Below, piece after piece: positions 15,528 through 23,725 of a DNA stretch of 64,000 nt. The position numbers and the translations under genes are program-made. Within the stretch, counting starts at the first letter, position 1, and each line of letters begins with the position of its first letter. Under the pieces are notes generated by a model. That model did no database searches and was not told where the DNA came from. It saw only the letters and a list, made by a program, of their open reading frames with translations. This DNA comes from Paludibacteraceae bacterium (GTDB lineage: Bacteria > Bacteroidota > Bacteroidia > Bacteroidales > Paludibacteraceae): NCBI GenBank assembly GCA_024399835.1, contig JAKSNK010000008.1, forward strand, positions 1-64,000, in the 5' to 3' direction.

Positions 15528-17015
15528 TCAGCGATCATAAATCAAAACCCAAGGTTCGTTACGATAAGTGTCGGGCTCGTTGCCGTCTGAGTTTTCATCA
15601 TTGTCATCATTGTCTAAACTTTCCGGATAAATATCAGTTAAGCGTTGTATCTCTTGTTCGTGCTCAATGATGCGTTCTTCAAAGAAATGTTTGTATTGTT
15701 GAGGACATAATGACAATAGTTCCTCTGCAGCGGGACATCTCTTGTCCTTGTTCTTTAAGACGAATTTTTCGTATGTTTCTGTATCTCCCCATCCAAACAT
15801 GCCGTTGCATGATTGCACTTCGTGTCCGTATAAGGTAACAATAGTCTTATCTACTTGATTTGCATAATCGACAAATGATTGTACGGGTACACCTCCTAAA
15901 GCGCCATATAACAACATTTGGCGAATGGTCTGTAGCTCAATCAATCGTCGGTCTCGATGTGTCGCCTGATTCCATGCAGCACGCTCCTCTACCGGAATCT
16001 GTATTTGTTCAGGGTAGATATAATCAGGTATATAATTACTGTTGTTAAAGCGCACGCTCGTTAGGGCTCTGCCACAGGCATAATATGGCAAATTTGAACA
16101 TCGCGAATTATGAATATAAATATCGGCTACTACCTGATATATATCGTTCTCCCATTCGGAGACAGAAATTTGCTGATTTGTATGGTATAACAGGCGATAA
16201 TAATCCTCAATATGCAACAATTCCTTTTGTATTGCAAAACTATCTTCTTTTATCAATCGCAATGCTACATGGAAATAAATCGAATGAATATGTTTTCCGT
16301 CAAACCCATATAATTTATGTTGCTCATTTTTGACAAACTCAGTTGAGGCATGTTTGATTAACAATTTGCCGGCTAAATACCATAGAGAATAGTTATGAAA
16401 AACACACTCTCGCTCCCAAATGTCATGTATGGTATCAAATTCCTTGCCATCCCATGCCTCTAAGCAATATTTCAATCCCTTCTCTTGGTCTGTTAAAATA
16501 GGACTATGTAAGAGTATTAATCTAACCGTAAGTTGGTCTTTAGGGTCAAGGTACAGATATCGTTGTAGCAGTTCGTTTCTGGCGATTTGGACTTTTTTAC
16601 TTTTTCGATCTTGAAACCATCGAACCAACGAGCGGAAAGGTGTGTTGGGTTTGATGGTCTTTTGATATTCTGCTTGAGGTGGTTGCATGTGAAGAATATA
16701 TCTCATAAAACTATATTCGTTAAAATCCACATTCAAGATGTAATCGCGCAAAAGATGCTCTTTTTCGTCTTCATTAAGATGATGATATGGCAATAATTGG
16801 GCTTCAAGATAGTCCAAACGAGCAAATGGAACATTAAAAGTCTTAGATTGATCGAATTGGGATAATTGTTTGCGTCGTTCTACTATCGTTAGTAATGGTC
16901 CAACAACAGATTGACCTAAAACCGTATCCGGTTCTTTTTGTGTTTCAGCATTTTGTCCTTGCTGTTCTTCTAATTCATCTAATTCCACGAATTCATCCAA
17001 TTCTTCAGTTTTCAT
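15528..17015 (-). CDS. 495-aa protein of unknown function heading the FtsZ-like operon
   Basis: Start chosen at ATG 17015 (MKTEELDEFVELDELEE); an upstream in-frame ATG at 17081 lies inside the leader hairpin. The first 40 residues are acidic and Gln-rich, and likely disordered. Most of the remainder is helical with many aromatic residues (NEYSFMRYILHMQPP, RNELLQRYLYLDPKDQL). The C-terminal 30 residues are again acidic (DNDDNDENSDGNEPD). No transmembrane segment, signal peptide or catalytic motif is seen. I do not recognise the family. It is the first long gene after a consensus promoter and an attenuator-like leader, and four smaller genes follow on the same strand. Confidence 0.75.
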   Translation of the reverse strand: MKTEELDEFVELDELEEQQGQNAETQKEPDTVLGQSVVGPLLTIVERRKQLSQFDQSKTFNVPFARLDYLEAQLLPYHHLNEDEKEHLLRDYILNVDFNEYSFMRYILHMQPPQAEYQKTIKPNTPFRSLVRWFQDRKSKKVQIARNELLQRYLYLDPKDQLTVRLILLHSPILTDQEKGLKYCLEAWDGKEFDTIHDIWERECVFHNYSLWYLAGKLLIKHASTEFVKNEQHKLYGFDGKHIHSIYFHVALRLIKEDSFAIQKELLHIEDYYRLLYHTNQQISVSEWENDIYQVVADIYIHNSRCSNLPYYACGRALTSVRFNNSNYIPDYIYPEQIQIPVEERAAWNQATHRDRRLIELQTIRQMLLYGALGGVPVQSFVDYANQVDKTIVTLYGHEVQSCNGMFGWGDTETYEKFVLKNKDKRCPAAEELLSLCPQQYKHFFEERIIEHEQEIQRLTDIYPESLDNDDNDENSDGNEPDTYRNEPWVLIYDR

Positions 17016-17040
17016 AGTGATAATTTTTAAATGTTTGTAT

Positions 17041-17187
17041 TCAGACGGCATAAAAAAAGCTTGAACATCCGTAGTGTCCAAGCTTCATTCCTGAGTTATT
17101 CGAGTATGAGGGTATTCCTCCCTCTATCCCGCACTTGGACTTGCAGTCGAATTGTATTTCGACTGTTGTATGGCGTTTTTCTGCCAT
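17041..17187 (-). CDS. 48-aa leader ORF overlapping an attenuator hairpin
   Basis: ATG 17187 to TGA 17041, continuous: MAEKRHTTVEIQFDC, then KCGIEGGIPSY and HYGCSSFFYAV. It has three cysteines and no known motif. It ends 25 bases before the start of the 495-aa gene. It covers three inverted repeats, and its last codons are the terminator T-run. It may be a true small protein, or a leader peptide whose translation sets the fold of the RNA. Confidence 0.4.
   Translation of the reverse strand: MAEKRHTTVEIQFDCKSKCGIEGGIPSYSNNSGMKLGHYGCSSFFYAV
17051..17085 (-). terminator. Terminator-like attenuator with possible antiterminator
   Basis: Minus strand stem AAGCTTGGACA / TGTTCAAGCTT (one mismatch) followed by seven T, 36 bases before the downstream ATG. 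The 5' arm CTTGGAC can alternatively pair with GTCCAAG transcribed from 17140-17134. Two further hairpins lie upstream (17144-17165 and 17108-17124). Confidence 0.6.
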
Positions 17188-17288
17188 GTTTTACTATGTT
17201 TGTTTATAAGCTGAATCAACTTTGATTGTAAAATTTATAGGGTTATTTACTCGTTTTTTGTATGTTTCGCATAAAAAAGAATGGATTG

Positions 17289-17320
17289 CAAAGATATACC
17301 TTTTTTTTGACATTACCAAA
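17289..17320 (-). promoter_or_regulatory. Promoter of the FtsZ-like operon
   Basis: Minus strand TTTG (17320-17317), 20 bp, TATCTTTG (17296-17289). The leader to ATG 17015 is about 265 nt, long for this organism. Confidence 0.7.
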
Positions 17321-17375
17321 TTTTTCCGCAAAAAAATGCAAAAAAAATCTAATGGTTTGTGTTGAAAGGTGGTTT

Positions 17376-17535
17376 TCTGATTACGAACTTTTTGAGGCAA
17401 ACATTACATAAAACTTACGATTTTTAAGAATTAGGAACCAAAATGCAGATGCAAATTGGCTTCTAACCGTTCGCTCATCCTATACTCACCGTTCGCTCAC
17501 GGTTCGTTCACCTCAAAACTGACGATTGTTAAGAT
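17376..17535. repeat. Interspersed 11-mer repeat element, copy A
   Basis: About 160 bp, nearly the same as 42698-42857. Near the ends are two similar segments (AAAACTTACGATTTTTAAGA and AAAACTGACGATTGTTAAGA). Between them sit four 11-bp units, CCGTTCGCTCA, TCCTATACTCA, CCGTTCGCTCA and CGGTTCGTTCA. It ends six bases from the stop of the GH87-like gene. Together with the 17188-17375 stretch, which holds only the promoter, this fills the 354-bp gap. Confidence 0.85.
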
Positions 17536-17541
17536 TGTATC

Positions 17542-19428
17542 TTAGAAAGTGCAGCGTCTGCCAAGGACATCAAAAACAGAGGTGCCAAGACGAAAATAAA
17601 TGTTACCGTTTCGGTAAAAGCCGTGCAGAGGTTTTGGAACGGAAGACAACTGTTCTACTCCCGTACCACAGTCTTCTGCCCAGTCCAAACTCTTGGACAA
17701 ACCATAGATGTCTGTGCCACAATTGCTGAAAGACAAATTACAATACGATATTTTTCCCTTCGCTCCCGAGAACATAATACCATGAGAGGCGTTATTCACA
17801 TGGATATTGTGCAAAGTCAAATCTTGCAGGTAGTTCGTTCCTTGCGCCCGTATAAACATCGCTATTCCTCTTGAATCAACAATGTCTATATTGCTGAAAT
17901 CAACATTATAAATAGCATAACAACCGGTAGAGCCGATATTGAGTGCCCCCTGCCGCGTTCCCCAGAAGTCTCCTGATACCCCTTTCGTGCCGGACAGACA
18001 GCCACAATGCTCAATCGTAATGTCGTGTATGCTCATTCTGCCGGAAGTTCCAAAGCCCGGTCCGTTGAAATCCGAATTGACGCGCACGCCACTCTCCAAT
18101 CCGTCCACTATATACAGATGGTGCGCGTGATGCCGTTCACCTCCGAAAAATCCCAAAGAACTGGCTCTCCAGTTATTCTCAGCCGTGCAATAGGCAAAAG
18201 TGATATTGGTAGCCATATAACCGGTACTCCAAGTCGCCATGTCGTCGTCTCCGTTGTTGCGGAACGAACAATACTGAATCAGGTTGTCGTGCGTATCCAT
18301 CGAGCAGTTGATACCGTCGGCATAATTGTTGCGAAAACGGCAATGCTCGACCAACAGATTGTGACATCCCTTTCTGCTGCCATAATCGGCAATCCAGCCA
18401 CCACACTCAAAATGCTCGACCCAACAATTGCGAATGACGGAATTGGTTCCCCATTTGCCCATGAACCCCTTGCCGACCTGCTTGCTGTCGTTCTCGTTCA
18501 TATAGCGCTGGTTGTTGACGGTATTCATATATACCCCTTCGACCCGGCAATTGTTGGCATGGCACTCAATACCGCGTTTGTCATAGGTGTCGGACGCATA
18601 GGAAGAGGCGGTAAAATAGATGGTGGTGTACCACATGCCCGCTCCGACTAATTGTGTGTTGTCGGCATTGATATAGATGCGTTTGGCGGTATTCCAAGTT
18701 CCGGCAGGCAGATAGATGGTTTTTCCCTGATTTTCCGCCACGAAGTCCGCGAGGTCTTTTTCGCCGTTAAACTGCACTTTGTTTCCTGTCAAACTCTCAA
18801 AAGTGACGGGCTGCGGCACGGGTTCGAGTTCGACAAAGTCGATGGTATAGGGGGTGGCGTTATTGTCTGTTTTGACAATCTTGAGCACTTCGCCGGAGTT
18901 GACCGTTCGGCTGAGCTGCAGATGTACTTCGTCGTATTTCATACGAACAACAGGTCCGTTGGAGGGAGAATTGGTGGGGTAGGTTCGTGAACAGTATTGC
19001 CAAGCCCAATAACTATTCAGTTGAACGGTTGCCACCTGTTCGCTTCCTGCAAAGACGGCGATATATCCTGTAGTGCCTGTTCCTTCGCTATTGTCGGGCA
19101 AGGAAAAACGAATGGTCAATCCGTCGCCGGCATGATTGGTAATCCAACTGACAAAACTATTGTGGGCGATTAGTTGTAATGCCTGTTGATGGCTTGCCTC
19201 CGACTGGAGGGTGGTTTGGTTGTCGTCAGCAGCGAGAAAAGTGCCGTCGGTAGTACACCAACCGGGCTCTGCTTCATACCGCTCATAGGGGCGATTGTAA
19301 TACCCGCGTTGAATAGAATCTGTAGGGAAAGCATAAACTTGCGAACCTGCGACTATTTGTGCCGTAGCGGTGTCAGTCAATATCAGTAGCGCACCAACGG
19401 TGAAGCAGAAGAGAAGATATTTTTTCAT
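17542..19428 (-). CDS. Secreted right-handed beta-helix glycosidase, GH87-like (alpha-1,3-glucanase type)
   Basis: 628 aa from ATG 19428, which follows a consensus promoter; the upstream ATG at 19494 precedes it. Signal peptide residues 1 to about 24 (ending TATAQ). Residues about 25-200 look like a carbohydrate-binding beta-sandwich (YEAEPGW start). A parallel beta-helix follows, with LVGAGMWYTTIYFT and ADGIN ... NNGDDD. Asp371, Asp394 and Asp395 have the D-x22-DD spacing that I recall for the catalytic residues of GH87 alpha-1,3-glucanases. The C-terminus ends NGNIYFRLG then VFDVLGRRCTF, a short sorting-like tail. It is divergent from the SusCD genes and likely co-regulated. Alternatives are other beta-helix hydrolases or lyases such as GH28, GH55 or PL6. 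The alpha-1,3-glucan assignment is inference. Confidence 0.72.
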   Translation of the reverse strand: MKKYLLFCFTVGALLILTDTATAQIVAGSQVYAFPTDSIQRGYYNRPYERYEAEPGWCTTDGTFLAADDNQTTLQSEASHQQALQLIAHNSFVSWITNHAGDGLTIRFSLPDNSEGTGTTGYIAVFAGSEQVATVQLNSYWAWQYCSRTYPTNSPSNGPVVRMKYDEVHLQLSRTVNSGEVLKIVKTDNNATPYTIDFVELEPVPQPVTFESLTGNKVQFNGEKDLADFVAENQGKTIYLPAGTWNTAKRIYINADNTQLVGAGMWYTTIYFTASSYASDTYDKRGIECHANNCRVEGVYMNTVNNQRYMNENDSKQVGKGFMGKWGTNSVIRNCWVEHFECGGWIADYGSRKGCHNLLVEHCRFRNNYADGINCSMDTHDNLIQYCSFRNNGDDDMATWSTGYMATNITFAYCTAENNWRASSLGFFGGERHHAHHLYIVDGLESGVRVNSDFNGPGFGTSGRMSIHDITIEHCGCLSGTKGVSGDFWGTRQGALNIGSTGCYAIYNVDFSNIDIVDSRGIAMFIRAQGTNYLQDLTLHNIHVNNASHGIMFSGAKGKISYCNLSFSNCGTDIYGLSKSLDWAEDCGTGVEQLSSVPKPLHGFYRNGNIYFRLGTSVFDVLGRRCTF

Positions 19429-19450
19429 AACCGAAAAGTTAATTTGCCTA

Positions 19451-19482
19451 CAAAGGTACAAAGAAAAATCGACCTGACCAAA
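19451..19482 (-). promoter_or_regulatory. Promoter of GH87-like gene
   Basis: Minus strand TTTG (19482-19479), 20 bp, TACCTTTG (19458-19451), 22 bases from ATG 19428. Confidence 0.7.
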
Positions 19483-19529
19483 TAAATATTCCACAAAAAT
19501 TCAAAAGAATAAAATTAGATTAGTTTTTT

Positions 19530-19561
19530 TTTGCATAATTCAAAAATTATTTGTAATTTTG
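19530..19561 (+). promoter_or_regulatory. Promoter of SusCD operon
   Basis: TTTG (19530-19533), 20 bp, TAATTTTG (19554-19561). Leader of about 75 nt to ATG 19640. Confidence 0.7.
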
Positions 19562-19639
19562 TAGCGTCTTTGCAAAGTGACAAAAAATAAGGCGACGATG
19601 CCTTAATTCTAAAAATAACAAATTAAAAACACAAATGTT

Positions 19640-20425
19640 ATGAAAAAGATTTTTACATTTGCAGCAGCATTAACGCTGTGCGTTGGCATGAATGCCGAAA
19701 ACTTAAACAATCCGACGGATCCCAATTCCAACAACCGTTACATCGTATTGTGGGATTGCGATGCTGACGATTTTGCAGACAGCAACGATTTTGAGCCGGG
19801 TCAAACGGTGACATTGGCATTTGATTTGGGAGGTACGGTATGGGAAACAGAGTTGCAAGGTACAGCTCCTGCCGGCGAGACTTTGACTCCTGCCATTCAC
19901 ATGTGGTTTAATATGGAAAAAGCAGGTAAGAGCGCAGTTAACCGTAACCCCGGCACAGAGCGCTTAAGAAGAATTCGCGACAACATCTATGGTGCTACCA
20001 TTAATTTAGCACAAGAATTTGATGCTAATACCCCCGGTAATGGCGCAGCAGCAATAGCCAGTGGTGAAATATTGTATTGCTGGGCACAAATCTTTATGGC
20101 AAGTTATTTGAACGCCGACGGTACCGCCGGTACAGTATGGAATTATGACGGCAACCATTTTGTAGATTTCGGATCTGCCGACTGCGTATTCACCACCAAA
20201 CCTGCAACAGGCGTATCGGATGCTGCATTTACCGGTGCAAGTTATACTCCCGCTATGTTTATCATTGATGAGCCGGGTTATGCTGCTCCTTGCGGCACTT
20301 TGGCAACCGACATCAGAGAGCATAAAATGGAAGCATCAGCTCCTAAGTTCATCAAGAACGGTCATTTGTATTTCAATGCCAACGGTATGAGATACAATGC
20401 TATGGGTGCAACTATTGCGAAATAA
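19640..20425 (+). CDS. Secreted glycan-locus protein, paralogue of the N-terminus of the locus's last gene
   Basis: 261 aa with signal peptide (residues 1 to about 19, cleavage near MNA-EN) and no lipobox cysteine. Several segments recur in the first 230 residues of the 1239-aa protein at 27626: the LWDCD/RWDCE start, AFDLGGT/AFDLTGT, RIRDNIYGA in both, and PGYAAPC/DGYAAPC. The last 25 residues (KFIKNGHLYFNANGMRYNAMG) match the tail of that protein too. It is probably a surface or secreted glycan-binding protein. A terminator-like hairpin follows the stop, which would let this first gene be made in excess over susC. Function inferred from position only. Confidence 0.75.
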   Translation: MKKIFTFAAALTLCVGMNAENLNNPTDPNSNNRYIVLWDCDADDFADSNDFEPGQTVTLAFDLGGTVWETELQGTAPAGETLTPAIHMWFNMEKAGKSAVNRNPGTERLRRIRDNIYGATINLAQEFDANTPGNGAAAIASGEILYCWAQIFMASYLNADGTAGTVWNYDGNHFVDFGSADCVFTTKPATGVSDAAFTGASYTPAMFIIDEPGYAAPCGTLATDIREHKMEASAPKFIKNGHLYFNANGMRYNAMGATIAK

Positions 20426-20442
20426 ATAGTTTTTTAACAAGG

Positions 20443-20479
20443 GTCGAAGCGGGTGAGTTCCTGCTTCGACTCTTTTCTT
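20443..20479 (+). terminator. Intra-operon terminator or attenuator before susC
   Basis: Eight-pair stem GTCGAAGC (20443-20450) / GCTTCGAC (20463-20470), then TCTTTTCTT. Probably partial read-through into susC, since no second promoter is evident. Confidence 0.7.
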
Positions 20480-20488
20480 AATTATATT

Positions 20489-23400
20489 ATGAAGAACCTA
20501 CTGCAAAGGAGTGTATTGATGCTATCGGGCATCATTCTTCCTTATTATATAAGTGCCAAGCCGATTACGGGTACTGTGCGTGATGCGAAAGGCGAGACGG
20601 TAATAGGCGCGAGCGTGGTGGAGCAAAACACGACCAATGGTACGGTAACGGATTTTGACGGTAATTATCAATTGGACATAGCCGACGGCAAGACCTTGGT
20701 TGTCTCGTATGTGGGCTATACCACCCGCATGGTGCGCGTGGCTGCCAACAAATCGATTTACGACATAGTATTAGAGGAAGATAATGCCGTATTGGAAGAT
20801 GTAGTGGTAGTAGGTTATGGCACGCAAAAGAGGTCGGATGTGACCGGTGCCATTTCTTCGGTCAGCGCCAAAGAAATAGAGTCTTTCTCCACCAAATCGT
20901 TGGCAGAGTCGCTACAAGGATTAGCAGCCGGTGTATCGGTAACGAAAGGTAGTGGCGGTCCCGGTGAGGGGGCTGAGATATTGATTCGTGGCGCAGGCAA
21001 CCTGAGTGGCATGAGTCCGCTATATGTGGTGGACGGTGTGGCACAGGATGCAGGTTTTAACTTCAATATGCGCGATGTAGAGTCCATAGAGATTCTAAAA
21101 GATGCCGGTTCGGCAGCCATTTACGGTAGTCGCGCAGCCGGTGGTGTTATCCTAATCACCACCAAACACGGCAGACAGGAAAAAACACATGTTACGCTAA
21201 ATATCCGTGCCGGATGGCGTAAGACAATGAACAAACTAAACTTGCTCGGCACGGAAGATTGGATAACCGCTCGCGATATATGGGGCACAGGTTCGACATT
21301 AAAGACCTTGGGCGTGAACTCGGTGGACGAATTGCCCAACACCAACTGGATGGATGTCATGTACGGCACCGGCGTAGAGCAGGAATACAATATCGGTATA
21401 TCGCACAGTAGCGACAAGACGAATATGTTTATGTCCATCGGTTATATGGACGAAAAAGGAACCTATATGGGTACACGCGCTCAGCGTTTCTCATTCCGCA
21501 CCAACCTTGACCACAAAGTAGGCAAACATGTCTCCATAGGAGAATCACTATACGGCTCATGGTCAAAGACCGACCCTGCCGCCCAATCATCGGTTTATTA
21601 CCACACTATTCCCTTCCGTACCGTTCCGGTTGCAGAGGTGAAGGATGCAGACGGCAACTATGCCAAGACTCCCGAAAAAGCCGGTTCGGGTCCGAACTTT
21701 GCAGGCATAGAGGACGCCTTTCATACCTATCACAACGACAATTATTCACTCAACGCACGGGCATATTTGGATGTCAATTTTATCGAAGGACTGAATTGGC
21801 ACACAAATGCGTCTGCCACGATGACGGCATATAGCAGTAACCAGTTCCAGGAATACAAGGACTTCGGTCCTGTGCAAGTGGGAGTGCCGGGTGGACAATT
21901 GTTCTCTACAGCCGGTACGACGCTCAATCTGATGTTTAACTCGGTATTGACCTATGACCACACTTGGGGTGACCATCACTTCAAAGCAATGGCGGGAACC
22001 GAGTGGTGGCGCATGAGCGGATACGGATTGAGTACGACGGCATATAATTTTACCGTCAGTCCGGCACAATCGTTGGCATTGTCGTCGGAAGGACCTACCA
22101 AGGACGCTTCAGACAATTTGCCCCAAGAACGCCGTGGGTCTGCCTTCGCGCGTATCAACTATGAGTACGGCGGGCGATATATGCTGGCAGTCAATTTCCG
22201 CGCAGATGCCTCTGACCGTTTCAGCAAAAAGAACCGTTGGGGTTTCTTCCCCTCGGTCAATGCCGGTTGGCGCATGAGCGAAGAGCCCTGGATAAAAGAG
22301 CCGGCAGGCGACTGGTTGAGCAATATGAAGATTCGTGCCAGTTGGGGTATGTTGGGCAACGATAATGTGGCGCAATATATGTATGAATCCACCTATGCGA
22401 TGACCGATATCAGTTATAGTTTTACCAATTCGCCCATTCGTTCCACCGGCGCATGGTTGGCTATTTTAGGCAACGAAGACTTGCGTTGGGAACAGGTCAA
22501 TCAATGGGATATAGGTTTGGATTTGGGCTTTTTGAATAACCGTCTGACCTTGACCTACGATTACTACAACCGTCAGACTCGCGATATGATTTATCGCGGT
22601 AGTTTGCCTTTGAGTTCGGGCATGAGTTATTACTTCGCTTCCGACGATCCGGGAAATACCGTTCCTGTGTACTTGAATGCCGGACTGGTGGAGAACCAGG
22701 GACACGAGATATCGTTGGGTTGGAAGGAGAAGCGTGGAGATTTTGAATATGGTATCGTATGGAACGCTTCGTTTAACCAAAACATGGTCAAGCAGGTAGG
22801 CGATGCTCCCGGTGCCAAACCCATTGATGCCGGCGTAGATAATGCCTGGAGTTTGTTGGCGCGCACCGAAGACGGTCGCCCTATGGGACAATTCTATGGA
22901 TATAAATGTATAGGCGTATTCCAAGACCAAGCCGAAGTGGATGCCTACAACCGTCGAGCCCTTGATGGCTGGAAAGCCCAAAACGACCCCGATGGCACCA
23001 AATACAAGTATGCCCCCAACGGTCAGCCGTTAGACGGATTAGGGGATGAGATGGGTATTTATTACCAAAACAAGAATACGGGTGTTGGCGATTTGATTTT
23101 TGACAATAACGGTCAATACCGCGTGAACGAAAAGAGCAGACAATTTATCGGCAATCCGTGGCCGAAGATGGAAATGGGTCTCACTCTCAATTTCGCATGG
23201 AAAGGCATCGATTTGAGTGCCGTCTTCGCCGGTGCATTCGGATTTGATATTATGAATCTGATGAAGCCCTATACGCACATGTTCTCGTCGGATAATACAA
23301 CGAAAGATATCTTCAAGACTTCCTGCTTCGGTTTGGGGAACACGGAAGTAACGGATGATCCGCGTGTGGGATTCCTAAACAGCAAGGGTAAATTTATCGG

Positions 23401-23704
23401 CGACGGTGCCGCCAATAAGAACTACTCGACCGTATCGAGTTATCTATTGGAAAAAGGTGACTATTTTAAACTCAAAAACCTGAGTGTAGGTTATACCTTA
23501 CCCCGCAAATGGACCGTCAAAGCACATATCGAAAAACTGCGCTTGTATTTCTCGGCACAGAATGTATTTACCATCACCAAGTACTCCGGCAATGACCCGG
23601 AGATAGGACGATACAGCGGCAACCAATTGCTGTGGAATGTGGATACACAATATCGCTATTTGCCTAACCGATTGTTCTCGTTCGGTTTGGATGTAATGTT
23701 TTGA
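20489..23704 (+). CDS. susC: SusC/RagA-family TonB-dependent outer-membrane transporter
   Basis: 1071 aa from ATG 20489 (an upstream in-frame ATG at 20453 would run through the terminator hairpin). Signal peptide to about residue 23. Then a carboxypeptidase-regulatory-like domain (ITGTVRDAKGETVIGAS), the SusC motif DVVVVGYGTQKRSDVTGAIS, a plug domain with VDGVAQDAG and YGSRAAGGVILITTK, and a long beta-barrel ending FGLDVMF. It should import oligosaccharides across the outer membrane with TonB energy, in a complex with the SusD protein encoded next. No N-terminal STN anti-sigma domain is visible, so regulation through an anti-sigma factor is unlikely. Gene order matches a classic polysaccharide utilisation locus. 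Confidence 0.95.
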   Translation: MKNLLQRSVLMLSGIILPYYISAKPITGTVRDAKGETVIGASVVEQNTTNGTVTDFDGNYQLDIADGKTLVVSYVGYTTRMVRVAANKSIYDIVLEEDNAVLEDVVVVGYGTQKRSDVTGAISSVSAKEIESFSTKSLAESLQGLAAGVSVTKGSGGPGEGAEILIRGAGNLSGMSPLYVVDGVAQDAGFNFNMRDVESIEILKDAGSAAIYGSRAAGGVILITTKHGRQEKTHVTLNIRAGWRKTMNKLNLLGTEDWITARDIWGTGSTLKTLGVNSVDELPNTNWMDVMYGTGVEQEYNIGISHSSDKTNMFMSIGYMDEKGTYMGTRAQRFSFRTNLDHKVGKHVSIGESLYGSWSKTDPAAQSSVYYHTIPFRTVPVAEVKDADGNYAKTPEKAGSGPNFAGIEDAFHTYHNDNYSLNARAYLDVNFIEGLNWHTNASATMTAYSSNQFQEYKDFGPVQVGVPGGQLFSTAGTTLNLMFNSVLTYDHTWGDHHFKAMAGTEWWRMSGYGLSTTAYNFTVSPAQSLALSSEGPTKDASDNLPQERRGSAFARINYEYGGRYMLAVNFRADASDRFSKKNRWGFFPSVNAGWRMSEEPWIKEPAGDWLSNMKIRASWGMLGNDNVAQYMYESTYAMTDISYSFTNSPIRSTGAWLAILGNEDLRWEQVNQWDIGLDLGFLNNRLTLTYDYYNRQTRDMIYRGSLPLSSGMSYYFASDDPGNTVPVYLNAGLVENQGHEISLGWKEKRGDFEYGIVWNASFNQNMVKQVGDAPGAKPIDAGVDNAWSLLARTEDGRPMGQFYGYKCIGVFQDQAEVDAYNRRALDGWKAQNDPDGTKYKYAPNGQPLDGLGDEMGIYYQNKNTGVGDLIFDNNGQYRVNEKSRQFIGNPWPKMEMGLTLNFAWKGIDLSAVFAGAFGFDIMNLMKPYTHMFSSDNTTKDIFKTSCFGLGNTEVTDDPRVGFLNSKGKFIGDGAANKNYSTVSSYLLEKGDYFKLKNLSVGYTLPRKWTVKAHIEKLRLYFSAQNVFTITKYSGNDPEIGRYSGNQLLWNVDTQYRYLPNRLFSFGLDVMF

Positions 23705-23725
23705 CAAAAATAAGACAGACAAGAT

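Noticed and set aside
17030..17200. Retron-type structured RNA
   Set aside because: Hairpins are present, but no reverse transcriptase gene is nearby; an attenuator explains the structure better.
17461..17513. CRISPR-like array in the 11-mer repeat
   Set aside because: The units are only 11 bp and contiguous, without spacers, and no cas genes are present.
11046..17541. Integrative element inserted at tRNA-Pro(CGG)
   Set aside because: The region is AT-rich and accessory, but I found no integrase and no second copy of the tRNA 3' end, so integration at the tRNA is unproven.
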